A DNA stretch of 64,000 nt, taken from contig JAHISV010000002.1 of the NCBI GenBank assembly GCA_018818065.1, forward strand, positions 105,633 to 169,632, written 5' to 3'. A program made the position numbers and the translations under genes. Below, in pieces: positions 47,684 to 55,340 of this stretch. A model generated the notes under the pieces. The model searched no databases. It was not told the origin of the DNA and saw only the letters and a program-made list of their open reading frames with translations. The number at the start of each line of letters is the position of its first letter. Position 1 is the first letter of the stretch. This DNA is from Bacteroidota bacterium (GTDB lineage: Bacteria; Bacteroidota; Ignavibacteria; Ignavibacteriales; Melioribacteraceae).

Positions 47684-48145
47684 TTAGTATGGAATTAAAT
47701 TGAAATACAACATCAGGTGAACAATAAATGCAGCATAGAAACCACTCACAACATCATCAAGCATAATTCCCCAACCACCCGATATATTCTCCATCAGATT
47801 TGCCGGTAGAGGTTTCAATATATCAAGAATTCTCCAAATAAAGAAAGTAATTATGATAATAATGGGGATCTTTGGGAGGAAAAGATATGAAATCCAGGTA
47901 CCGACAAACTCATCTATAGTACATTCAGATGGATCTTTACCCAAAAGACTCTCCATCTTAGTGCAGACCCTAACACCATAAATAAAAGTGATTAAAATGA
48001 TTGGGGACATTATCCAGGGATTTTCAAAACCCGGGATACAATAAATAAATGTTGCCAATAAACTGCCAAATGTACCCTGCGCAATTGGGATATATCCCGT
48101 ATAAAACCCCGTTGCTAATGCAATTTCGTCTCTACTTACCTTCAT
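47684..48145 (-). CDS. pgpA: phosphatidylglycerophosphatase A
   Basis: About 153 residues with three to four membrane segments. AQGTFGSLLAT near residue 22, DPSECTIDEFVGTW near 78 and the C-terminal GGWGIMLDDVVSGFYAA, with its acidic pair, are the PgpA signature. It dephosphorylates phosphatidylglycerophosphate made by PgsA, whose gene it overlaps by 14 bases. The ATG at 48145 gives MKVSRDEIALATGF; a TTG two codons upstream is also possible. Confidence 0.9.
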   Translation of the reverse strand: MKVSRDEIALATGFYTGYIPIAQGTFGSLLATFIYCIPGFENPWIMSPIILITFIYGVRVCTKMESLLGKDPSECTIDEFVGTWISYLFLPKIPIIIIITFFIWRILDILKPLPANLMENISGGWGIMLDDVVSGFYAAFIVHLMLYFNLIPY

Positions 48146-48731
48146 TAACAAATGCTTTTTTTATTAGTTTTGAATTTTTTAATAAATAATAGACTCCGGT
48201 AAAAAAAGTATACGCGGTAACAAACAGCATTGCAAAGAAAATACCTTCCTGATTTGTTAACGTTTTAAATAATGAAGAATATGAGTTTGCAATATCCGGG
48301 TCGGCGTAAAAAGTGTAGACTAAAATAAGGTAATAGATAAAACCCATTTGGATGAACGTTTTCCACTTTGCAAGCCGGCTTGTTGAAAAATTAACTCTTC
48401 TCATATCTGCCAGCAATCTAAGACCTGTTATTAGAATATCTCTAACAATAATTACAACTACCATCCATAAGTCGAGCACACCAAGAATTACAAAAGATAG
48501 AAAAGCTGCAGAAGTTAATATTTTATCAGCTAACGGGTCGAGAAATTTGCCCCATTCAGTGATATAATTAAATTTTCTGGCGAGCCAGCCATCATACCAA
48601 TCAGTAATAGCTGCAATTATATATACGACCAATGATATTTTCTTCAGTAATGGATCATCTGAAACGAACAGAATTACAAATACCGGAGTTAAAATAATCC
48701 TCATTACCGTAAGCTGATTTGGTAGTATCAT
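48132..48731 (-). CDS. pgsA: CDP-diacylglycerol-glycerol-3-phosphate 3-phosphatidyltransferase
   Basis: A 199-residue inner-membrane CDP-alcohol phosphatidyltransferase. The metal-binding motif D-G-x2-A-R-x8-G-x3-D-x3-D is seen in DWYDGWLARKFNY followed by WGKFLDPLADKIL, near residues 44-70. Hydrophobic segments flank it. It makes phosphatidylglycerophosphate, the precursor that PgpA next acts on. Eight bases separate it from the DUF971 gene. Confidence 0.94.
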   Translation of the reverse strand: MILPNQLTVMRIILTPVFVILFVSDDPLLKKISLVVYIIAAITDWYDGWLARKFNYITEWGKFLDPLADKILTSAAFLSFVILGVLDLWMVVVIIVRDILITGLRLLADMRRVNFSTSRLAKWKTFIQMGFIYYLILVYTFYADPDIANSYSSLFKTLTNQEGIFFAMLFVTAYTFFTGVYYLLKNSKLIKKAFVNEGK

Positions 48732-48739
48732 TGAATATT

Positions 48740-49042
48740 TTACAGAGCCTCTTTTGTCTTGGAAATATTGACTAAATAATTATACTCGTAAACTCCTGTT
48801 GAGTGACCATCTTTCCACTTAATAGTGATTGCGTAATGCCCAACCATAGAGATTTTCTCAATTGATATTTGCTCACTAGTAAATATGGGGAAATATGATG
48901 AACTATGCTTCTCTCGTTCTGCACCACAATCTGCACATGGACATTTACCACGAAGATAATCAAGAGGAATGATTGATATACTTTGGTCATCCCAACGAAT
49001 TTGAAGCTTATTATCCTGAACAACAATTTTAAGGGGCTTCAT
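48740..49042 (-). CDS. DUF971 domain protein (GBBH-like N-terminal domain)
   Basis: A 100-residue protein consisting of the DUF971 / gamma-butyrobetaine hydroxylase-like N-terminal fold alone. LRGKCPCADCGAER near residue 30 carries the zinc-type cysteines, VGHYAITIKWKDGHSTGVY near 68 is the second family block. Function unknown; homologous domains sit on Fe-S carrier-related proteins. Two bases separate it from purC and eight from pgsA. Confidence 0.88.
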   Translation of the reverse strand: MKPLKIVVQDNKLQIRWDDQSISIIPLDYLRGKCPCADCGAEREKHSSSYFPIFTSEQISIEKISMVGHYAITIKWKDGHSTGVYEYNYLVNISKTKEAL

Positions 49043-49044
49043 AC

Positions 49045-49932
49045 TTAAATTTGCTCACCAGTTAATTGAAAAAGTGCCTCTTTATATTTTTTACTGGTAT
49101 TTTCAATGATGTCGTCCGGCAGCTTTGGAGCCGGTGGTTGTTTATTAAATTTTATTGAGGTCAAATAATTGCGAACATATTGTTTATCGTAGCTTTTCTG
49201 ATCACGTCCCATTTCATAATCGTTCTTTGGCCAAAAACGAGATGAATCCGGAGTAAATACTTCATCAATTAAAATGATCTTACCATCGTAAACGCCAAAT
49301 TCAAGCTTGGTATCAGCTATTATGATTCCTTTTGTAAGAGCATATTCCGAGGCTTTCTTATAAATCTGAAGAGTCTTCTCTTTAAGATGATTAAAGGTTT
49401 CCTGCCCGACAATTTCAATTGCCTGGTTACCGGTTATGTTTTCATCGTGATCGCCTATATCAGCTTTGGTGGAAGGAGTAAAAATTGGCTCGGGCAATTT
49501 CTGAGATTCAACTAGTCCTGATGGCAATTCAATACCACAAATCATTCCGGTCTTACTATAATCCTTAAGTCCAGAGCCTGTAATATATCCACGAACAATA
49601 CATTCCAGCTTAATAACTTCTGCTTTTTTTACCAACATTGAACGACCACGTAAAACGTCAGCGTATTCCTTACATTCTACAGGGAATTTATCAACATCTG
49701 TAGTTATAAGGTGATTATCAATTATATCACTGAACAACTCAAACCAAAACTCTGAAATTTTTGTTAAGACAACACCTTTATATGGAATACCTTCATTCAT
49801 TATAACATCATAAGCCGAGAGCCGGTCAGTAGAAATCATCAAAAAGTATTCACCTAAATCATATATATCTCTAACCTTTCCTCTATTAAAAAATTTTAAA
49901 TTTGGGAAGTTTGTTTCCAATACTACATTCAT
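49045..49932 (-). CDS. purC: SAICAR synthase (phosphoribosylaminoimidazole-succinocarboxamide synthase)
   Basis: A 295-residue enzyme of purine synthesis, of the longer PurC class. [33 protein letters not shown] N-terminal block (residues about 13-40), [16 protein letters not shown] near 108, [20 protein letters not shown] near 210 and [26 protein letters not shown] near 235 define the family. It is the first gene of the run down to recX, with an upstream 107-bp divergent spacer that should hold the promoter. Confidence 0.95.
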   Translation of the reverse strand: MNVVLETNFPNLKFFNRGKVRDIYDLGEYFLMISTDRLSAYDVIMNEGIPYKGVVLTKISEFWFELFSDIIDNHLITTDVDKFPVECKEYADVLRGRSMLVKKAEVIKLECIVRGYITGSGLKDYSKTGMICGIELPSGLVESQKLPEPIFTPSTKADIGDHDENITGNQAIEIVGQETFNHLKEKTLQIYKKASEYALTKGIIIADTKLEFGVYDGKIILIDEVFTPDSSRFWPKNDYEMGRDQKSYDKQYVRNYLTSIKFNKQPPAPKLPDDIIENTSKKYKEALFQLTGEQI

Positions 49933-50039
49933 TTCAAATCTCCTTTCATTTCAGATTAACAATATAAAGTATGCGAAAAGTATTATCAACTTGTCTTATT
50001 TTAATTTATTTTGTAGTCAATAAAATATAGTGAGAAACC

Positions 50040-50465
50040 ATGCAAAGTTTATCCAAGAATTATCTGGTTTTAATTGCCGTATTGGCTTTTGTTGTATTTG
50101 GGCTTACGCCCCTTATGGTAATTAATGATATGTGGGTTACAATATTCCCCATATTCAATAACACTGTTTCTGATTATAAAATATGGGAGTGGCGTAATAT
50201 ATCTGCCTTTACACTAACCCATTGTATTTTGATTCTTCTGTCCATAATTTTTACCATGAAAAAAAATATAACAGGCATGAAGATTCTGACATCTCTTTAT
50301 GTTATAAATTCCTTTTTTATTCTATTTGTGATCTGGCTGAGCAAGTTGAATGCCCAGCCATTTGAGGGAGTTAACATTAATTATTCCTTTGGATGGATAT
50401 TCTGCATTATTGGAATCATTTCCCATTCCATTATTATCAAAGGATTAATTACGATCAGAAAATGA
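50040..50465 (+). CDS. four-helix membrane protein of unknown function
   Basis: A 141-residue hydrophobic protein with four predicted membrane spans (about 10-30, 55-77, 83-102 and 116-135) and short basic ends. No family recognised; the general shape is like the DUF4293 family of Bacteroidetes, a guess. Divergent from purC by 107 bp and its stop abuts the stop of the next minus-strand gene exactly. Confidence 0.6.
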   Translation: MQSLSKNYLVLIAVLAFVVFGLTPLMVINDMWVTIFPIFNNTVSDYKIWEWRNISAFTLTHCILILLSIIFTMKKNITGMKILTSLYVINSFFILFVIWLSKLNAQPFEGVNINYSFGWIFCIIGIISHSIIIKGLITIRK

Positions 50466-50849
50466 TTAATGTCCTTTAACGTGAAAATAAGATTGGTAAA
50501 CCTCCATAATACTGTTCTTAAATTCATGAATATTGAATCTTTCGTCAGATATTTCCACAATTAATTCGTCATTAATTAGATCTGTAAATATTCTAAACTG
50601 CTTTTTAGCTGCCAAAATATCCTCGCATTTACGAATTCCTGGCGTTTCATGAATTTTTTTAATTAATCTCTTTACTACCGCGTCAGACTTCATCCCTGCC
50701 TCATTTTTGATCCATGCTTGAAGATGACAAGCAGTACTTATGAAATTGAAAAAGTTGTCACCTGACACTTCTGCTTCAAGAAGAGTTGAATCTCGTTCTA
50801 ATTTTTCATACAAATTACGGGGGTGCGTAAAATTGTGTTCTACTGCCAT
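50466..50849 (-). CDS. small cytoplasmic protein of unknown function
   Basis: A 127-residue, likely helical protein with a Cys-His pair (STACHLQAWI) and a basic segment in the middle. It has no hydrophobic segment and no recognised domain. HNFTHPRNLYEKLERD at the N-terminus and SDERFNIHEFKNSIMEVY near the end look conserved in style but match nothing known to me. It is preceded by a long non-coding stretch and ends abutting the convergent membrane protein gene. Confidence 0.6.
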   Translation of the reverse strand: MAVEHNFTHPRNLYEKLERDSTLLEAEVSGDNFFNFISTACHLQAWIKNEAGMKSDAVVKRLIKKIHETPGIRKCEDILAAKKQFRIFTDLINDELIVEISDERFNIHEFKNSIMEVYQSYFHVKGH

Positions 50850-51035
50850 TTTGCCCTCCTTCTATTTATCTTTGGTTGAATTATCTAACCTACGAATCAG
50901 AAAAATGAATGCACAATAGAGAAACTAATGATTAAAACATGAAAGATAATTGAAAAGTTGCGATCTGTTAAATTTTATTAAAGAGAATTGTACAACAACT
51001 CCAAACTAATACGGTTTTAATTTAATTCACAGATT

Positions 51036-51054
51036 AATAATACCTCGTATTATT
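51036..51054. promoter_or_regulatory. perfect inverted repeat, possible operator
   Basis: AATAATAC, CTC, GTATTATT is an exact 8-bp palindrome in the spacer between the unknown 50.8-kb gene and the end of the alginate operon. It lies about 190 bp upstream of the start of that gene on the minus strand. It could be a dimeric regulator site or simple AT-rich chance. Confidence 0.3.
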
Positions 51055-51223
51055 GGTTAGGATATTATTTAGCAAAGCCTGAAATGATTTACAACATATC
51101 GACAACTAAATATTTTGGTTCTTACTTCGTTCAGCTCAGGCGTATTTCGTAAGATAGCAATTTAATAATCGGAAGGTGGTGCCCTGGCCAATTCCACTTA
51201 CAAGTTATTACTTATTTAGAAAG

Positions 51224-51264
51224 TAAAAAAAAAGGATAAACCGTTTCCAGTCTATCCTCTTTTT
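51224..51264 (-). terminator. terminator at the end of the alginate operon
   Basis: On the minus strand GGATA pairs with TATCC around a 14-base loop, extended by an AAAAAGA/TTTTT-like A-T-rich outer stem, and a run of eight Ts follows. It starts about 27 bases past the PL6 lipoprotein stop codon. Confidence 0.7.
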
Positions 51265-51290
51265 GACACTATTCACTCGCAATGTATCCT

Positions 51291-53591
51291 TTATAGTATT
51301 CCTAGTCGTTTACCATCACTCCCCTTTGCAGATAAGGAAGAGCCCTCATTAATTTTGTACTTCTTTTTTTCATTATAATCCGGACTCACACTGTACATAT
51401 TTTTACCAACCCTGTTATTATAATATGATTCAATTCTACCTGAGTTATAAACATTACAATAATCGACAAATATTACCGCTGACTTCGGGTCTTCCATTTC
51501 GATCACTCGCCCGCTCTTTCCACTCTCGCTGAATATTGAGTTCTTTATCTCGCCATTTTGAACCCCAATTAGCCTTATCACAGAACCGAGCTCTTTATTG
51601 TTTACATTGTGGAAAGTGCAGTGATCAAGTTTAAGAAACGGACCGAAGGTGCTTTCGTCATTGCCTCCACGATAAAGATCCAGAGCAGCTCCCATAACGT
51701 CGTGGAAGAGGCAGTTATCAATTGTCAGATACTCAACGTTGTATTTCCCTACATCCTCCTTTTCCGAGGCCAGATTAATAGCAGTACCTGAAATATTGTA
51801 GAATGTGCAATTGGTAAATGATATTGAATCCGCAAAGGTGCTTTCGAAAGACCTGAAAGCATTATGACTTGAGGCGTTAAAGTTATAAAACTCACAATTG
51901 TCAACAAAAAGCTTATAATGAGAAATAGTTGGGCTGGGGGAAGTTTGAATTCCTGCTGAAGCAATTCCGTTTCCCGAATCACCATTAAAAGCTATTCCTT
52001 CAATAATCAGCATACCTGCATTGTTGATCTGAATAAGGGCGGAGGCGTTCTCAGCATCTGAAATCTTCAAAACAGGTTTCTTCGAAAGCCCATCTATTGC
52101 AATAATTTTCAACGGATGGCTTATTTCAATTGTTGAGGAAATGAAATAATCCCCTTCTGAAGTAAGAAGAATTAAATCTCCATTATTGCTCTCTTTAACA
52201 ACTTTATTGATGTCAGATTCAGGGCTTACTTCTAATATATTTCCTGAGAATTTATAAGCAATTACATTATCTATCGGTTCATACCAGAAAGCACCTGTAT
52301 CCTCTTTTCTTACCGGGAGAACTGGCTGATAATCCTTCGAAAACCATAAACCATTCTCCCCCCTTACAAAAGTCATGCTCGTCTCTATAAAACCTTTTTC
52401 GATATATTTTCCACCTTTTGTGGTAACCAGGTTATTTTCAAAAGTAATTCCACTTATATTATCAAGTGCTTTATAGACATTACTTTTAAGTGGATTATAG
52501 AAAATATTATTTTTGATTGTTGTGTTTATAGGAACTGCTGTTCTTTCATTATCACTGCCAACACCAAACTTTATATTCTGACAATTAACGAAAGTATTAT
52601 TCTCAATGGTTACGCCATCAACCTGATGGTAACGATTAATAAGTGAATTAGGTACGCCGTTCATAATTGGCAAGGCAGAACGAAACCTGTCGCCAGCCAA
52701 TTCCTGAAAGTAGTTGTTTCTTATCGTATGTCCTTTGTTAATAACACGTATTCCACCTGTTTCAGGTTTATTGTCTCCAATAAAATAGTTTCCTTCAAGC
52801 AGGTTTCTGTTGCCATGCCTTAGGACTAAAGCCCCTTCACATTCGTAAAAAACATTATTGCGTATAATGTTATCGCTGGACTTAACGGACACATGTTCCG
52901 TTTCGCCGTTGCATTTCTCGAAGTAATTATTTTCCACAATTGTATTTGACGACATCAAAGAAAAAGTGGAAACACCAATACGCATGGTCTCTCCGCCGTT
53001 TGAGCCTAACCGCTGCCTTTCGCCAAAGTAGTTGTGATCAATTCTGTGATAGTTCTCCCTGTTCTTCTCATCATTAAGCTTTACAACTAATGTAACTCCA
53101 GCGTTTAGCTTCCCGCCAAAGTAACAATGATCAATTCTGTTTTTCTTTCCATAGAGATGAACCCAGTCCTGCTTATTAAAGCGGTCAGGCGGATTGTAAG
53201 CATCTATAACACAATTGGTTACTCGACAATTGTTAGCAACATCATTTTTGTCGGTTCTAAATATTATTACTGCGTCATCGGGAGTAGAGCCATTAGTAAA
53301 GAGCAGTCCCGAAACTTCAAGCCACTCCCCGGAAAGTTTAAGAAAGGAATTTCCTGATATAATAACCTTACCGGCCTCTTCTGCTCTAATTACAATTGGA
53401 TTATTTTCCTCACCTTTACCTATTAATCTGATTTCAACATTTTCCCAATTGCCGTTTGCCATAATAATAGTATCGCCAGGAGCAGCGTTTTTTACTGCTT
53501 CAGATAAGGCTTGTGGTGTATTCACACTGCTGCTGCAAGATGAAAAAAGAAGAGTCATAAATAGAGAATAAATTACTAAAATTGTTTTCAT
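51291..53591 (-). CDS. PL6-family alginate lyase, lipoprotein, with a second beta-helix domain
   Basis: About 766 residues. The signal peptide ends in a lipobox-like FSSC, so it should be lipid-anchored. Residues 25-390 form the PL6 (chondroitinase-B-like) right-handed beta-helix; NGGETMRIG near 200, then SVKS and VLRHGN place the catalytic lysine near residue 237 and arginine near 258. A second beta-helix region (about 440-740) with repeated NCTFYN-type turns resembles DUF4957/DUF5123-like domains. It cuts polymannuronate or mixed alginate by beta-elimination. ATG at 53591 fits GTGAG better than the one at 53600. A terminator-like hairpin lies 30 nt upstream. Confidence 0.86.
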   Translation of the reverse strand: MKTILVIYSLFMTLLFSSCSSSVNTPQALSEAVKNAAPGDTIIMANGNWENVEIRLIGKGEENNPIVIRAEEAGKVIISGNSFLKLSGEWLEVSGLLFTNGSTPDDAVIIFRTDKNDVANNCRVTNCVIDAYNPPDRFNKQDWVHLYGKKNRIDHCYFGGKLNAGVTLVVKLNDEKNRENYHRIDHNYFGERQRLGSNGGETMRIGVSTFSLMSSNTIVENNYFEKCNGETEHVSVKSSDNIIRNNVFYECEGALVLRHGNRNLLEGNYFIGDNKPETGGIRVINKGHTIRNNYFQELAGDRFRSALPIMNGVPNSLINRYHQVDGVTIENNTFVNCQNIKFGVGSDNERTAVPINTTIKNNIFYNPLKSNVYKALDNISGITFENNLVTTKGGKYIEKGFIETSMTFVRGENGLWFSKDYQPVLPVRKEDTGAFWYEPIDNVIAYKFSGNILEVSPESDINKVVKESNNGDLILLTSEGDYFISSTIEISHPLKIIAIDGLSKKPVLKISDAENASALIQINNAGMLIIEGIAFNGDSGNGIASAGIQTSPSPTISHYKLFVDNCEFYNFNASSHNAFRSFESTFADSISFTNCTFYNISGTAINLASEKEDVGKYNVEYLTIDNCLFHDVMGAALDLYRGGNDESTFGPFLKLDHCTFHNVNNKELGSVIRLIGVQNGEIKNSIFSESGKSGRVIEMEDPKSAVIFVDYCNVYNSGRIESYYNNRVGKNMYSVSPDYNEKKKYKINEGSSLSAKGSDGKRLGIL

Positions 53592-53620
53592 TGTAAACAT
53601 CTCACTTTTATCTTAAGAAT

Positions 53621-53657
53621 ATAAAAAATGCATTACTCAACAATAGAGCAATGCATT
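53621..53657 (-). terminator. terminator-like hairpin between the MFS permease and the PL6 lipoprotein gene
   Basis: On the minus strand AATGCATTGCTC pairs with GAGTAATGCATT (one mismatch in 12) around a seven-base loop and is followed by a TTTTTTAT tract. The lyase ATG follows only 30 bases after the T-run, so the lyase either needs readthrough, has its promoter within the hairpin, or is attenuated relative to the upstream genes. Confidence 0.78.
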
Positions 53658-53687
53658 AAGAATGTAAATTAGTTCAATCAATTTATT

Positions 53688-54959
53688 TTACGCAGATTCT
53701 TCAACCGGCTTGATATCATTAGCCAAAATATATACGGCAAGAACACCCAGAGGAACAAAAATGGCTATCATAATAAATATTGGTATGTACGAATAACTAG
53801 ATATCATTGGTACAAGGAAGTTCATAATTATAACGGAAAAGACGCCTACTGAACCACCGAATCCCGCGAGAGTGCCGACTGACTTACCGCTGAATAAATC
53901 GCTTGGAATGGTCTGTATATTGCCGATAGCAAACTGAAAACCGAATAGAACGAAAGCCACAATTAGAACAAATTTTAACGGCGTATCAGCAAAGAGAATT
54001 GTCGCTACCAAACCAAGAAACATGATTACGCCGCCAATCGTAATGGTTGACTTACGTGCTTTGTTTACCGTAGCGCCTCCATGTATAATTCTGCCTGCAT
54101 ATATTCCACCAACAATACTACCAATAGCTGCACCTACATAAGGCACCCAGGCGAAGAAACCAATTTCTTTAACGTTAAACCCGTAAACTTCTGCAAGGTA
54201 GATTGGCATCCAGCCTACAAATAGCCACCATATTGGTTCAAGAAAAAATCTTGATACGAGAACCGCCCACGATTCTTTGTACGAAAGAATCTGCTTTAGC
54301 GTTAGAGCCTTCTTCTCCGGTTCATCATTTTTGGGACCATGCTGACCAGCGAGGATGAAAGCTCTTTCCTCATCGGTTATCCATGGATGCTCTTTTGGTC
54401 CTTTTTTATTTATAATGAGCCAGGGAATCAACCAGATTATTCCAAAAGAACCAACTATCATAAAAGTTACCTGCCACCCAAAAGCAGCCCAGAGTGTTGC
54501 AATAAGGGGCGGAGCAATTACAGAACCTATTGAAGCCCCCGAATTAAATAAACCCTGTGCGAAAGCCCGTTCTTTAACCGGGAACCATTCCGCGTTACTT
54601 TTAACCGCGCCCGGCCAGTTACCAGCTTCACCAAGCCCAAGCGTAACCCTGAAAAAACTAAATGACAATATCCCGCGTGCAAAGGCATGCATAAATGAGG
54701 ATAAACCCCACACGGCAATTGCAATAACATATCCAACACGTGTACCGACAATATCAAACAATTTTCCCGAGAATGACTGACCTAATGCATAGGCAACCAT
54801 AAAAACGTTTAGAATAAGTGCATAATCTCCCTTATCCATTCCCAGATCACCCGAGATGCTTGGCCACATAATGGCAAGTGTACTTCTGTCAATGTAATTG
54901 ATTACTGTGGCCAATCCTATGAGACTGATTATCCACCATCGTAAACCTTTAATTTTCAT
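53688..54959 (-). CDS. MFS permease, ACS family (hexuronate/alginate-monomer transporter)
   Basis: A 423-residue inner-membrane protein with twelve hydrophobic spans. INYIDRSTLAIMWP near residue 21 is the anion:cation symporter (ACS) family opening, and GLGEAGNWPGAVKSNAEWFP near 107 is the ExuT-type signature. Relatives import galacturonate, glucuronate or, in alginate operons, the unsaturated uronate monomers. Located between KdgF and the PL6 lipoprotein; this is the only transporter in the locus, so it is likely the sole dedicated entry route in view. The hairpin just after the stop codon separates it from the lyase. Confidence 0.88.
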   Translation of the reverse strand: MKIKGLRWWIISLIGLATVINYIDRSTLAIMWPSISGDLGMDKGDYALILNVFMVAYALGQSFSGKLFDIVGTRVGYVIAIAVWGLSSFMHAFARGILSFSFFRVTLGLGEAGNWPGAVKSNAEWFPVKERAFAQGLFNSGASIGSVIAPPLIATLWAAFGWQVTFMIVGSFGIIWLIPWLIINKKGPKEHPWITDEERAFILAGQHGPKNDEPEKKALTLKQILSYKESWAVLVSRFFLEPIWWLFVGWMPIYLAEVYGFNVKEIGFFAWVPYVGAAIGSIVGGIYAGRIIHGGATVNKARKSTITIGGVIMFLGLVATILFADTPLKFVLIVAFVLFGFQFAIGNIQTIPSDLFSGKSVGTLAGFGGSVGVFSVIIMNFLVPMISSYSYIPIFIMIAIFVPLGVLAVYILANDIKPVEESA

Positions 54960-54984
54960 TAAAACCCCATACTAAATTATTATG

Positions 54985-55326
54985 TTACGTTAGGAAATCT
55001 TCCCTTACCGGACTGAACACATCTATCAGCAATCCCTCTTCAAGACAAACTGCGCCATGAGCAACATTAGATGGAATATAAAAACCATCACCAGTTCTTA
55101 ATACTTTCTTCTCTTCGCCAATTGTAACTTCAAATGCACCACTTTCAACATAAGTAGTCTGGCTATGATGATGTGCATGTATTGGTCCTATACCACCCGC
55201 TTTGAAATGCACCTTAACCATCATTATATTTTCGTTGTATCCGAATATTTTACGCTGCAATTTATCGTCAATTTTTTCCCATTCAATAGTTGCATCTACA
55301 TTATAGACACTGCTTTCTTTGTTCAT
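54985..55326 (-). CDS. kdgF: KdgF-like cupin, unsaturated-uronate ring-opening enzyme
   Basis: A 113-residue single-cupin protein. The metal-binding histidines lie in IGPIHAHHHSQTTYVESG near residues 46-63, followed by the second cupin block GDGFYIPSNVAHGAVCLEEG near 80. KdgF converts 4,5-unsaturated uronates to linear 4-deoxy-5-hexoseulose uronate (DEH). The ATG at 55326 is chosen because GGAGAC precedes it; a longer frame exists to 55371 but would overlap the PL17 end. Lacks a signal peptide, so it acts in the cytoplasm on imported sugar. Overlap with the PL17 stop is avoided by 14 bases. Confidence 0.9.
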   Translation of the reverse strand: MNKESSVYNVDATIEWEKIDDKLQRKIFGYNENIMMVKVHFKAGGIGPIHAHHHSQTTYVESGAFEVTIGEEKKVLRTGDGFYIPSNVAHGAVCLEEGLLIDVFSPVREDFLT

Positions 55327-55340
55327 GATGTCTCCATAAT

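Larger units (their letters stand above)
50850..51290. other. 441-bp intergenic region; perfect palindrome and terminator inside
   Basis: AT-rich, no supported gene. A perfect inverted repeat AATAATAC (51036-51043), three-base loop, GTATTATT (51047-51054) stands out. The right end carries the terminator of the alginate operon. Nothing resembling a tRNA, riboswitch or small protein gene was seen between them. Confidence 0.5.
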
